This document shows, one piece after another, positions 1 to 7,383 of a stretch of DNA of 9,496 nucleotides. The stretch spans positions 1 through 9,496 of the forward strand of contig CAJXEF010000086.1 in the NCBI GenBank assembly GCA_913052545.1. Reading direction: 5' to 3'. The position numbers were made by a program, and so were the translations under genes. The notes beneath the pieces were generated by a model. That model was not told where the DNA came from, searched no databases, and saw nothing but the letters and a program-made list of their open reading frames with translations. This DNA comes from an uncultured Chloroflexota bacterium. Lineage in GTDB: Bacteria; Chloroflexota; Dehalococcoidia; UBA3495. Within the stretch, counting starts at the first letter, position 1. Each line of letters begins with the position of its first letter.

Positions 1-131
1 TCGCTGATAATGTTAAATATTGCGGCTTTTACTCGTTCTGTAGTTGGTCGGGCCTCAACAGAAAGCGTACCAATCAAACGCTGTCCTTTAACAGAACCGG
101 CAGATACACGGAGAGAATGCTTAGGTTTCAT
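1..131 (-). CDS. rsmD: 16S rRNA (guanine(966)-N(2))-methyltransferase RsmD, N-terminal fragment
   Basis: This is the first 43 codons of a minus-strand gene that runs off the left edge, starting at the ATG complementary to 129-131. The translation begins MKPKHSLRVSAGSVKGQRL and continues to RPTTERVKAAIFNIIS. The elements R-V/I-x-x-G-x-x-K/R-G-x-x-L followed by RPTT-(D/E)-(R/K)-V-(K/R)-x-x-x-F-N are the N-terminal signature of the RsmD family, which methylates G966 of 16S rRNA in the 30S subunit using S-adenosylmethionine. The SAM-binding core and the catalytic DPPY-type motif would lie outside the window. No Shine-Dalgarno sequence is visible before the ATG. The gene diverges from ribF. The family call rests on a short but characteristic segment. 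Confidence 0.82.
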   Translation of the reverse strand, partial: MKPKHSLRVSAGSVKGQRLIGTLSVEARPTTERVKAAIFNIIS

Positions 132-168
132 GATAAAAGGATATGTCAACTAATTTCCAGTGAAAAAT

Positions 169-190
169 GGTCACTTTTTGGTCACTTTTC
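169..190 (+). repeat. Short tandem repeat, two 11-base units
   Basis: Two adjacent units, GGTCACTTTTT (169-179) and GGTCACTTTTC (180-190), differ only at the last base. They lie about 40 bases upstream of the rsmD start, in the divergent promoter region. Direct repeats spaced one helical turn apart can be binding sites for a regulator, but two copies could also be a simple slippage product. Function is not known. Confidence 0.6.
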
Positions 191-377
191 CCTAAATGGC
201 TAAACTGTGTCTCGAGTCTTGTATAAAATTGAACGAGTCGTACAAAAAAAGAATAAGATGCTAACGTTACGTCAACCACTTGTTACGATATTATAACCCT
301 CCAATAACCTGTCGACGAGATATCCACATCGCCATTTAATGGGTTACTTTACGTTCAAAACCGTTCAGATATCATAA

Positions 378-406
378 TCGACCTGTGACAAGTTAGAAGA
401 TACAAT
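378..406 (+). promoter_or_regulatory. Possible sigma-70-type promoter for ribF
   Basis: TCGACC at 378-383 (4 of 6 matches to TTGACA) is followed after 17 bases by TACAAT at 401-406 (5 of 6 matches to TATAAT). Transcription would start about 413, giving a leader near 28 bases before the ribF ATG. Spacing and position are good but the -35 match is weak, and such matches occur by chance in AT-rich DNA. Confidence 0.35.
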
Positions 407-440
407 AAAATCAGACTTAATTTCTCTAATTGGATTTAAC

Positions 441-1379
441 ATGGATTTTCTTCAGAGATTGTCCGAGATTCAACCGGACCTAGAAACTGTTTTGACCATA
501 GGAGTTTTTGATGGAGTGCACGTAGGGCATTGTCACCTATTGGATGAGGTAGTTAACAAAGCTGGGAACGAATATATCCCAGCTGTGATGACGTTTACCA
601 ACCACCCAGCCACCGTCATTAATTCTGACTTAACAATCCAAAGCTTATCTACTCCAGAACAAAAAACCCGACTAATCTCAAACCAAGGAATAAAGCTAAT
701 TGTTCAGATCCCCTTTGATCATGAATTAGCATCCGTAAGCGCAGCAATTTTTGCCAAAGCGCTTTCAGATCATCTCAAAATAGCCGGACTGGTTATCGGT
801 CCAGATTTCGCCCTAGGCAAAGACCGGGAAGGAAATTACAAGGTACTCAAAGCGTTGGGAGCCAAACTTGGATTTTGGGTCAGCTCTGTCAACCCCCTTA
901 TCGTAGACGGATTTCCGGTGAAGAGCAGGAGGATTCGTCAAGATTTGACAGCAGGGTCTATAAGAAATGTAACGAAACAACTGGGTAGGTTATTTAGTCT
1001 TTCAGGCTCTGTCACAACTGGCAACAAACAGGGGCGGGAGTTAGGATTCCCAACCGCCAACCTATCCCTATCAGATAACATGTTATTACCAGGTGATGGA
1101 ATTTACGCGACATGGGCTACCGTAAACCATCAGACTTACCAATCAGCTACCAGCATCGGTATAAGGCCCACTTTCGGTCTAACCGAAAGAGTAGTTGAAA
1201 CACATATATTTGACTTTGATGAAAATATATATAGCAAACCAATGACAATCCAATTCGTGGAAAAAATACGCGACCAGGAAACGTTTAATAATTTACCGGA
1301 TCTGATAACCCAAATCACGCACGATGTGTCTGAATCTAGGATCATACTAGAGGAACGCGGAGGATCAACCTTTGCTTAG
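441..1379 (+). CDS. ribF: Bifunctional riboflavin kinase / FAD synthetase (RibF)
   Basis: RibF phosphorylates riboflavin to FMN with ATP and then adenylates FMN to FAD, in the cytoplasm. At 312 aa it has the usual length. The N-terminal adenylyltransferase domain shows GVFDGVHVGH at residues 21-30 (the HxGH nucleotidyltransferase motif), TFTNHP at 51-56 and GPDFALGKDREG at 120-131. The C-terminal riboflavin kinase domain shows GRELGFPTAN at 198-207, SIGIRPTFG at 238-246 and ETHIFDF at 253-259, where the Glu is the likely kinase base. The second adenylyltransferase motif, usually ISSTxIR, reads VKSRRIR at 160-166, so it is only partly kept. The ATG at 441 gives the normal N-terminus, although no good Shine-Dalgarno precedes it. 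The 3' end overlaps tyrS by 8 bases, which suggests one transcript and coupled translation. Confidence 0.95.
   Translation: MDFLQRLSEIQPDLETVLTIGVFDGVHVGHCHLLDEVVNKAGNEYIPAVMTFTNHPATVINSDLTIQSLSTPEQKTRLISNQGIKLIVQIPFDHELASVSAAIFAKALSDHLKIAGLVIGPDFALGKDREGNYKVLKALGAKLGFWVSSVNPLIVDGFPVKSRRIRQDLTAGSIRNVTKQLGRLFSLSGSVTTGNKQGRELGFPTANLSLSDNMLLPGDGIYATWATVNHQTYQSATSIGIRPTFGLTERVVETHIFDFDENIYSKPMTIQFVEKIRDQETFNNLPDLITQITHDVSESRIILEERGGSTFA
1359..1364 (+). promoter_or_regulatory. Ribosome binding site that fixes the TTG start of tyrS
   Basis: GGAGGA lies inside the last codons of ribF, 7 bases before the TTG at 1372. It is a near-perfect Shine-Dalgarno at ideal spacing and is the reason for accepting the TTG start rather than a downstream ATG. 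Its location inside ribF supports translational coupling. Confidence 0.8.
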
Positions 1380-2577
1380 TGACGAAACAATCAGCCAAAT
1401 AACTGAACGTGGAGTTAGTGACATCATATCCAAATCGGAGTTTGTCAAACTTTTAAACTCGGGAAAGACTCTCAGATTAAAAATGGGGTTTGATCCGAGT
1501 CGACCAGATATTCATTTGGGTCATGTTGTCGGTCTTCGTAAATTGCGCCAATTACAAGAATTAGGGCATCAAGTAATTTTAATAGTTGGAGATTGGACTG
1601 CTCAAATTGGAGACCCTAGTGGCCGATCTACTACCCGACAGATGTTAAGTCACGAAGAAGTCATTGCCAATGCCGAATCATACATGCGCCAATTCTTTAA
1701 AGTCATTGATCGCGACCAGACTCAAGTGATGTGGCAAAGCGAATGGTTCGGGGAGTTCACATTAGCGGACGTGATACGCCTCACAGGTAAATTCACCGTC
1801 GCGCAATTTTTAGAAAGAGATGATTTTGCGAAGAGATTTCAAGAACATCGTCCGATAGCGATCACAGAGTTACTCTACCCCCTCCTACAGGCATACGATT
1901 CAGTAGCCATAAAGTCAGATGTCGAGTTTGGTGGCACCGATCAGATGTTTAACCTTCTAGTCGGAAGAGAACTCCAGGGAATGCTTGGATACAATCGACA
2001 ACAGTGTTTCATGATGCCGATTTTAGTAGGGACAGACGGAACACAGAAGATGAGCAAAAGTCTAGACAATTATATAGGAGTGGAAGAACCGCCCGAAGAT
2101 ATGTTCGGTAAGCTCATGTCTCTTCCAGACGCCCAAATTATACCCTATCTAGAATACCTGACTGACACTCCCCAAGAACAGATTGAGCAATTAAAGGAAG
2201 ACCTCCCGAACAAGTCAATAAATCCTATGGACATAAAAAAAAGTTTGGCACATCATATCACGGCTAATTTCCACAATATCGATCTTGCCAATGACGCCAA
2301 AGATCATTTTGAGCGAGTAGTACAAGGTCGAGGACTACCTCAAGACATTCCTGAATATCCTTTATTAAATGGTACACAACAAATACACTTATTGCTAAAG
2401 GACGCGGGAATTGTATCCAGTAACGGAGAAGCCAAACGGTTAATCAATCAAAATGCCGTAGAAATCATACCTAGTTCAGGTAGTTCTTACTCTGTCGACT
2501 CAGACACGAACGAAGTTACACTTAATCCTGGGGATGTTATTAAAGTCGGAAAACGTCGTTTTATAAGATTAACCTGA
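1372..2577 (+). CDS. tyrS: Tyrosyl-tRNA synthetase (class Ic)
   Basis: The enzyme charges tRNA-Tyr with tyrosine using ATP, in the cytoplasm. The 401-residue product has the class I signature HLGH at residues 48-51 inside a Rossmann-fold segment with MGFDPSRPDIHLGH, then GDWTAQIGDPSGRS at 73-86, GGTDQMFNLLVGRE at 187-200, and KMSKS at 226-230. An S4-type RNA-binding domain occupies about 338-401. The KMSKS form (rather than KFGKS) and the FDPSRPDIHLGH region match the TyrZ-like subgroup rather than the E. coli TyrS subgroup; both have the same activity. The gene starts at TTG with an excellent ribosome binding site inside ribF and shares 8 bases with it. No T-box or other leader is present, as expected for an internal gene. 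No clear terminator follows. Confidence 0.96.
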   Translation: MLSDETISQITERGVSDIISKSEFVKLLNSGKTLRLKMGFDPSRPDIHLGHVVGLRKLRQLQELGHQVILIVGDWTAQIGDPSGRSTTRQMLSHEEVIANAESYMRQFFKVIDRDQTQVMWQSEWFGEFTLADVIRLTGKFTVAQFLERDDFAKRFQEHRPIAITELLYPLLQAYDSVAIKSDVEFGGTDQMFNLLVGRELQGMLGYNRQQCFMMPILVGTDGTQKMSKSLDNYIGVEEPPEDMFGKLMSLPDAQIIPYLEYLTDTPQEQIEQLKEDLPNKSINPMDIKKSLAHHITANFHNIDLANDAKDHFERVVQGRGLPQDIPEYPLLNGTQQIHLLLKDAGIVSSNGEAKRLINQNAVEIIPSSGSSYSVDSDTNEVTLNPGDVIKVGKRRFIRLT

Positions 2578-2693
2578 GAATATACAATAGATACTATTTA
2601 CTTTAACAGGGACCACCAGTCTCAATAACCCAGGTACAGGCTCGGATCTTAGGTCAAAGACCACTTTATATTTGCAATCAGCAGGGGGACATC
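2578..2693 (+). other. tyrS-mutase intergenic spacer with ribosome binding site
   Basis: The 116-base gap contains no terminator with a U-tract; the only hairpin noticed is a weak GGTC-AAA-GACC at 2652-2662. AGGGGGA at 2683-2689 is a plausible Shine-Dalgarno 4 bases before the TTG at 2694. It is too short for a cobalamin riboswitch, and none of the B12-box sequence was seen. The mutase could be read from the ribF-tyrS transcript or from a promoter in this gap. Confidence 0.5.
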
Positions 2694-4358
2694 TTGTCTA
2701 TTGAAGGTAATGCTGAAAATCTAAGTACCAACTTTGAGAGATGGAGAGAAAAATTAAAAACCGCTTCTGATAGGAAACCATCCTACACTACTCTTTCTCA
2801 AATCCCCGTGGATACTTTGTACACACCGGATCACCTGAATCTACCCAATCATGCCAATAACATGGATATGGCAGGAGAATTTCCATATTTAAGAGGAATC
2901 CACCCAAACGGCTATCGAAGTAGGCTCTGGACTATGCGCATGTTCGCCGGATTTGGGCTCCCAGAAGAGACAAACAAACGATTAAAGTTCTTGCTTGAAA
3001 GCGGACAAACAGGTTTAAGTATTGCGTTCGATATGCCAACTTTATACGGATATGATACTGATGACACCAATGCACTCGGCGAATTTGGAAAATGCGGTGT
3101 AGCCATCTCGACATTAGCTGACATGGAACGCTTATTTTCCGGGATCCCACTAGGAAAAGTCACTACGTCAATGACCATAAATAGCCCCGCTGCTATCATT
3201 TGGGCTATGTACTTGGCTGTTGCCGATAAAACCGGCGTCCCATTAAATCAAATCGGGGGAACCCTACAAAACGATATTCTCAAAGAATACATTGCCCAGA
3301 ATGAATATATATTTCCTCCTGAACCCTCGATGAGATTAGTTGTGGATACAATCGAATTCGCGACCCACAAGCTACCGGCCTGGAATCCCATAAGTATTAG
3401 CGGCTACCATATTAGGGAAGCTGGTTCAAACGCCGTACAAGAACTGGCCTTCACACTTTCCGATGGATTTGAATACGTAAAGCATTGCCTAGCGAGAGGG
3501 CTAAATATTGATGACTTTGCTCCACATCTAAGTTTCTTCTTTAATGTACATAACGATTTTTTTGAAGAAATCGCTAAATTCCGGGCTGCACGACGTATTT
3601 GGGCAGAGGAAATGAAACATACTTTCGGGGCGAGGAATCCCCGGTCTCACTGGCTTAGGTTTCACGCTCAGACTTCTGGAGCCGCTTTAACCGCTCAACA
3701 ACCCGACAATAATGTCATGAGAGTTTCATTGCAAGCCTTAGCAGCAGTGTTAGGAGGGTGCCAATCACTACACACAAATGCTAAGGATGAAGCATGGGCG
3801 CTTCCATCAACCGAAACCGCATTATTGGCATTGAGAACTCAACAGATCATTGCACATGAATCAGGAGTAACCGATACAGTCGATCCTCTCGGAGGCAGTT
3901 ATTATCTAGAATCTCTTACCAATACAATTGAGAAACTCTCCCGGGATTATTTCCAAAGGATAGATGATATTGGAGGTGTCATTCCCGCTTTGAGATCAGG
4001 ATTCCTTCAAAATGAAATAGCAGAAGCTTCATACATATATCAATTGGAAGAAGACCGAAAAGAGCGAGTTACAGTAGGGGTAAACCAGTACTCTAACGAT
4101 GACCCGATCAACATGCCATTATTACGCATTGACACCGAAGGCGAAGAACTGCACATAAAAGAGCTTAATCGTATCAGGAGGACTAGGGATAATCATGAAG
4201 TATCTATCAAGCTTCGAGATTTGGAAGTAGCGGCTAAGAACTCCACTAATTTGATGCCGCCCTTGATAGAAGCTGTCAAATCCTATGCAACGTTGGGGGA
4301 AATGATGGGGGTACTCCGCCAAGTATTCGGCGAGTACCTACCTGATTGGGGATATTAA
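2694..4358 (+). CDS. B12-dependent acyl-CoA mutase large subunit, isobutyryl-CoA mutase-like (methylmalonyl-CoA mutase family)
   Basis: This is the TIM-barrel catalytic subunit of an adenosylcobalamin-dependent carbon-skeleton mutase. It is 554 aa, the length of a separate large subunit; the C-terminal B12-binding domain is absent and would be a separate small protein, not found here. Conserved family segments include [19 protein letters not shown] (103-121), [15 protein letters not shown] (188-202), [13 protein letters not shown] (232-244, with the expected active-site His239), HAQTSG (324-329), [14 protein letters not shown] (354-367) and DPLGGSYY (397-404). Residues that choose the substrate are unlike methylmalonyl-CoA mutase: Phe84 in place of Tyr89 and Gln202 in place of Arg207 (Propionibacterium numbering, constant offset of 5). 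This Phe/Gln pair is that of isobutyryl-CoA mutase. Ala111 argues against 2-hydroxyisobutyryl-CoA mutase, which has Asp there. Family certain; substrate inferred. TTG start with AGGGGGA upstream. Confidence 0.92.
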   Translation: MSIEGNAENLSTNFERWREKLKTASDRKPSYTTLSQIPVDTLYTPDHLNLPNHANNMDMAGEFPYLRGIHPNGYRSRLWTMRMFAGFGLPEETNKRLKFLLESGQTGLSIAFDMPTLYGYDTDDTNALGEFGKCGVAISTLADMERLFSGIPLGKVTTSMTINSPAAIIWAMYLAVADKTGVPLNQIGGTLQNDILKEYIAQNEYIFPPEPSMRLVVDTIEFATHKLPAWNPISISGYHIREAGSNAVQELAFTLSDGFEYVKHCLARGLNIDDFAPHLSFFFNVHNDFFEEIAKFRAARRIWAEEMKHTFGARNPRSHWLRFHAQTSGAALTAQQPDNNVMRVSLQALAAVLGGCQSLHTNAKDEAWALPSTETALLALRTQQIIAHESGVTDTVDPLGGSYYLESLTNTIEKLSRDYFQRIDDIGGVIPALRSGFLQNEIAEASYIYQLEEDRKERVTVGVNQYSNDDPINMPLLRIDTEGEELHIKELNRIRRTRDNHEVSIKLRDLEVAAKNSTNLMPPLIEAVKSYATLGEMMGVLRQVFGEYLPDWGY

Positions 4359-4401
4359 ACCTCATCAAACATTCCGCGATATGCCATATCATGATAAAAG
4401 A

Positions 4402-4428
4402 GAAAGAGCACCCTAATGGTGCTCTTTC
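4402..4428. terminator. Bidirectional hairpin terminator between mutase and EF-G-like genes
   Basis: A perfect 11-bp stem, GAAAGAGCACC (4402-4412) with GGTGCTCTTTC (4418-4428), encloses a 5-base loop. It lies between two convergent genes, 43 bases after the mutase stop and 23 bases from the EF-G-like stop. The stem's own U-rich side plus a following AT-rich run on each strand fits a factor-independent terminator serving both genes. Confidence 0.85.
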
Positions 4429-4451
4429 AATTATTCACGTTAAGAGTGGCT

Positions 4452-6503
4452 CTAAACCTTTTCTTCCTCTCTAGCCCGCTTGGCATCTTCTATAACCTTG
4501 GGCTCAAGACTAGCTGGAACCTGGTCATAATGGTCGAATTCTAAACTGTAGGACCCTCGTCCTTGGCTAAGAGACCTCAAGTCCTGGGCATAACGTTGTA
4601 CTTCTGCCAGCGGTATTTCAGCTTCAATGGTCGTCGAACTCTCATTGGGGATCATACCCAGAATTCTCCCTCTTTTAGTATTGAGGTCGCTGATCACATC
4701 GCCTGTGTACGTCTCTGGTAGATCTACCGTCAGTTTGACGATTGGCTCCAACAAACACGGGCTCGCCTCAGAAATTCCTTTTTTAAGCGCTTGTGAACCG
4801 GCAATCTCAAACGACATTCCAGAAGAGTCTACATCGTGGTAACTCCCATCGTATATCACTGCTTTCAAATCAACGACTGGGAACCCGGCTAGCATCCCCT
4901 CTTCCATTGATTTCACTACACCTTTTTCCACCGCTGGTATGTATTCCCTTGGCACTTTCCCGCCTGTTATTTCAGACGCAAATTCAAACCCTTCGGTTCG
5001 ATCCATAGGCTCCAACCTAAGCAACACATGACCATATTGTCCGTGCCCACCACTTTGTTTTTTATGTCTGTATTCAGTTTGGGTAACTCTAGTGATGGTC
5101 TCCCTATATGCCACCCGCGGAAGTTTAATGACTAATTCCGCACCAAATTTCCGCTTGATTCGATCAAGCGCTATATCAATTTGGGCCTCGCCAAGACCTG
5201 TTAGGATACTTTCACCAGTATTGGTGTCCCTAGAATATCGGAGAGTGGGATCCTCTTCTACTATGCGTCCAAGAGCCGTAGACATCTTATCCAGATCGGC
5301 TTTAGTCGCTGGGTTAACCGCAACACTATAATACCCGACTGGGAACTCAACAGTAGGGAACGAAATCTGGTTGTCCCGATTGCATAGTGAGTCTCCGGTT
5401 ACAGTAGACGCCAGTTTTCCAATCGCACCAATATCACCTGCTGTTATTTCGCTAATGTTTTCCTGAGATTTGCCTTTAGGCAGATAAAGTTGTCCTATTC
5501 TCTCAGATTGATTTCTTGTACTGTTCCAAATTTCTGAATTACTGTTTATTGTTCCTCTATAGACTCTGAATACCGATAATTTGCCCACAAATGGATCTGC
5601 TGTGGTTTTGAATACGAAAGCAGCTAGCGATTCTTTTGAATCAACTTCCAACTCTATCTCTTTACCTGAGCTAGCCTCGCTCATTACCGGCTTCTCACCA
5701 TCTATTGGAGATGGCATAAATTCACGAACTGTCTGCAAAAATTGTTCTACACCGATATTTTGAGTAGCAGAAGACGCAATAATGGGAACTAAGTCGCCCT
5801 TTAAAATAGCTGCACGTGCACCAGCTAAAACTTCAGAATCACTTAATTGTCCCGTTTCTAGATATTTATCGGCCAACTCATCATCAGATTCCGCAACTGC
5901 CTCGATTAACCTCTCTCTCGCTATTTCGAATTCGGCAGATATTTCATCTGGTATGACAGCGGGAGGAAATATTACACTCACTACATCACGGAATGTCTCA
6001 GCTTCTCCTAGCGGCCATTGGAAAGGTACACACTGGGATCCGAATGTAGACTGGATCTGGGATACCGTGTTCGTGAAATTGGCGTTTTCACGATCCATTT
6101 TATTTATCAACATCATCCGTGGGAGACCTTGGCCTTTACATAGCTCCCAAGAACGCTCAGTTCCAACGTCAATTCCCGATTGTGCAGCAACGACTATTGC
6201 CCCACTTTCTACCACCCTCAAAGAAGCAACTACTTCTCCTATAAAATCATCGTATCCAGGGGTATCTAAGAAATTGACTTTGTAATCGTCTCCCGAGCAA
6301 GCGATTAACGTCGATTGTATACTAGCCGCTCTTTTTATCTCTTCCGCTTCGTAGTCCGAAACGGTGTTCCCATCTTCTACCCTTCCAATACGAGTGGTGG
6401 CCTTCAGATTAAACAACAATGACTCACACAAAGAAGTCTTCCCAGCACCGCTGTGGGAGAGTAACGCAACGTTTCTTAAATCACTGGGGTTTAAGGCTGG
6501 CAT
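4452..6503 (-). CDS. EF-G-like translational GTPase (EF-G2 type)
   Basis: A 683-residue paralogue of elongation factor G. The G domain shows SHSGAGKTS at 16-24 (P-loop), DTPGYDDF at 80-87, NKMD at 134-137 and a SSA-type G5 near 244-246. Domain II runs about 291-380 (ADPFVGKLSVFRVYRG), III about 388-465, IV about 466-588 with HKKQSGGHGQYG at 480-491 and REYIPAVEKGV at 519-529, and V about 589-670. Two features separate it from canonical EF-G: the P-loop reads SGAGKT instead of DAGKT, and the DTPGH catalytic His is Tyr82+1 in context (DTPGY). These are typical of the EF-G2/FusA2-like group, which binds GTP and ribosomes but whose cell role is not settled. The start ATG has GGGAG 7 bases upstream. 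It stands alone, not in a str operon, so it is unlikely to be the main fusA. Confidence 0.93.
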   Translation of the reverse strand: MPALNPSDLRNVALLSHSGAGKTSLCESLLFNLKATTRIGRVEDGNTVSDYEAEEIKRAASIQSTLIACSGDDYKVNFLDTPGYDDFIGEVVASLRVVESGAIVVAAQSGIDVGTERSWELCKGQGLPRMMLINKMDRENANFTNTVSQIQSTFGSQCVPFQWPLGEAETFRDVVSVIFPPAVIPDEISAEFEIARERLIEAVAESDDELADKYLETGQLSDSEVLAGARAAILKGDLVPIIASSATQNIGVEQFLQTVREFMPSPIDGEKPVMSEASSGKEIELEVDSKESLAAFVFKTTADPFVGKLSVFRVYRGTINSNSEIWNSTRNQSERIGQLYLPKGKSQENISEITAGDIGAIGKLASTVTGDSLCNRDNQISFPTVEFPVGYYSVAVNPATKADLDKMSTALGRIVEEDPTLRYSRDTNTGESILTGLGEAQIDIALDRIKRKFGAELVIKLPRVAYRETITRVTQTEYRHKKQSGGHGQYGHVLLRLEPMDRTEGFEFASEITGGKVPREYIPAVEKGVVKSMEEGMLAGFPVVDLKAVIYDGSYHDVDSSGMSFEIAGSQALKKGISEASPCLLEPIVKLTVDLPETYTGDVISDLNTKRGRILGMIPNESSTTIEAEIPLAEVQRYAQDLRSLSQGRGSYSLEFDHYDQVPASLEPKVIEDAKRAREEEKV

Positions 6504-6828
6504 AGATTGTCTCCCTTAATATTTTTTTCCGATACCTCAAAAGGCAAGCCAAAAAAACTATAAGCTTTTGACTGCATTTTAGCCAGTTTGACGCTTTAAG
6601 TAAATTCCTAATTTATTATTTGCCGATTGAACGCCTTTATTGTTCAACACATGTATTGAGTCCAACAACTAACCTTGTTATGTTACTTTATCAAACCATG
6701 GTCCAAAACTATATTTGACACGCAATCCTTTAAAGCGTTAATTTGTTAACAATGAACACTTTAGGTCTTCTCATACCAATGGCTTATACTCAAATATTAT
6801 TGCTAAAAAGCATCCTAGGAGATCGGAA
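6504..6828. other. AT-rich divergent intergenic region
   Basis: This 325-base gap separates the EF-G-like gene (minus) from the RAM-domain gene (plus) and has no credible ORF. It should contain promoters for both. On the plus strand TTGACA occurs at 6715-6720 but has no good -10 at standard spacing; TATACT (6785-6790) and TATTAT (6795-6800) are -10-like but lack a matching -35. On the minus strand AATAAT (6615-6620) is -10-like. A palindrome and a similar imperfect one are listed separately. No RNA gene recognised. Confidence 0.6.
6640..6752. repeat. Two similar inverted half-site motifs (TGTT/AACA)
   Basis: TTGTTAACAA at 6743-6752 is a perfect 10-bp palindrome. TGTT-C-AACA at 6641-6649 has the same half-sites with one central base. 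Between them lies TAAC-CTT-GTTA at 6670-6680. Such sites could be operators in the divergent promoter region, but in DNA this AT-rich similar short palindromes arise by chance. Confidence 0.25.
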
Positions 6829-7062
6829 ATGCCAACCAAAGCTTTTATATTAATAGAGGTACAGGTAGGTAGAGCCAATCATGTAGCGGACGCCCTACGT
6901 TTTCTGCCCCAGGTGACTACTGCCGACGTAGTTACGGGCACGTTCGATATAATTGCGTCTATTGAAGTCTCAGATATGGCTGCAATGGCCGATCTAGTAA
7001 CTAGCCAAATGCAGTCTATTCGGGGTGTAATAAAGACTATAACCTGCGTTACCGCCGGATAA
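6829..7062 (+). CDS. Stand-alone Lrp/AsnC ligand-binding (RAM) domain protein
   Basis: A 77-residue protein that corresponds only to the C-terminal effector domain of Lrp/AsnC regulators, with no helix-turn-helix. The pattern AFILIEVQVGR (5-15), DVVTGTFDIIASIEV (33-47) and a C-terminal SIRGVIKTITCV (63-74) is typical of the beta-alpha-beta-beta-alpha-beta RAM fold, where the VTG-x-xD segment contributes to the small-molecule pocket. Stand-alone RAM proteins are known to form ring-like oligomers and are thought to bind amino acids or other small ligands; the target here is unknown. The start is well supported by AGGAG at 6817-6821, 7 bases before the ATG. The gene is monocistronic by layout and ends 9 bases from the convergent EthD-like gene. 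Confidence 0.85.
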   Translation: MPTKAFILIEVQVGRANHVADALRFLPQVTTADVVTGTFDIIASIEVSDMAAMADLVTSQMQSIRGVIKTITCVTAG

Positions 7063-7071
7063 TCAACGATA

Positions 7072-7383
7072 TCATCCTAATTTTTTAAAGACATGGTGGG
7101 AACGGTTGAGAGTATTCGGTCGTATTTTAGTCGGCCAATCTCCTTTTTCAGACTCCAGTTTCCAGCCATCACTTTCCGGGATATCAGGGGAATCGATTTC
7201 GTAAACCGCCGCATATCGGGCTACTCCTTCGACATCGGAGGATTCCAATTTATATCTAGTACACGCACTCACGCCTGGAGCCTTTGTTATATTCGGCACA
7301 TGTTGAGTATCGTAAATCCTGTTGAATTCGGCTTCAAACTCCGTAGGAATATCCATCTGCACCAGATAAATATAATCTGACAT
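7072..7383 (-). CDS. Small EthD-like dimeric alpha/beta-barrel protein
   Basis: A 103-residue protein without signal peptide or membrane segment. It has an N-terminal strand (YIYLVQMDIP, 4-13), then FNRIYDTQHVP at 20-30 and PGVSACTRYK at 36-45. The combination of F-N-x-x-Y-D-x-x-H-V-P followed about ten residues later by PGV-x-x-x-x-R-Y/F is characteristic of EthD-like and related ferredoxin-fold barrels, found in accessory proteins and small monooxygenases or isomerases of degradative pathways. No specific reaction can be assigned. The ATG is preceded by GAGGAG about 11 bases upstream, slightly far but usable. It is the last of three same-strand genes, 238 bases from the decarboxylase-family gene, so it may have its own promoter. 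It converges on the RAM-domain gene with only 9 bases between stops and no obvious hairpin. Confidence 0.75.
   Translation of the reverse strand: MSDYIYLVQMDIPTEFEAEFNRIYDTQHVPNITKAPGVSACTRYKLESSDVEGVARYAAVYEIDSPDIPESDGWKLESEKGDWPTKIRPNTLNRSHHVFKKLG

Larger units (their letters stand above)
132..440. other. Divergent intergenic region between rsmD and ribF
   Basis: This 309-base stretch has no convincing gene on either strand. It is AT-rich and should hold promoters for both flanking genes. It contains a tandem repeat near the rsmD side and a possible ribF promoter near the other side, both listed separately. On the minus strand there is a perfect TATAAT at 290-295, with TCGACA at 310-315 only 14 bp upstream of it. 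That spacing is short for a standard sigma-70-type promoter, so its use for rsmD is uncertain. No tRNA, riboswitch fold or terminator was recognised. Confidence 0.6.

Noticed and set aside
2578..2693. Cobalamin riboswitch upstream of the B12-dependent mutase
   Set aside because: The gap is too short and no B12-box or multi-helix arrangement is visible; such riboswitches normally control B12 synthesis and uptake genes.
2694..4358. 2-hydroxyisobutyryl-CoA mutase as the identity of the mutase
   Set aside because: That enzyme has Ile and Asp at the positions that are Phe84 and Ala111 here.
5782..6285. 167-codon open frame on the plus strand
   Set aside because: It is antisense to the well-supported EF-G-like G-domain coding region and its Ser/Thr-rich translation matches nothing recognisable.
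4452..6503. Main elongation factor G or a tetracycline-resistance protein
   Set aside because: P-loop SGAGKT and DTPGY, plus isolation from ribosomal protein genes, fit the EF-G2-like group; Tet(M)-type proteins have a DAGKTT-type P-loop and DTPGH.
6715..6743. TTGACA-based promoter for the RAM-domain gene
   Set aside because: The -35 is perfect, but no hexamer at 16-18 bases matches TATAAT in more than 4 positions.
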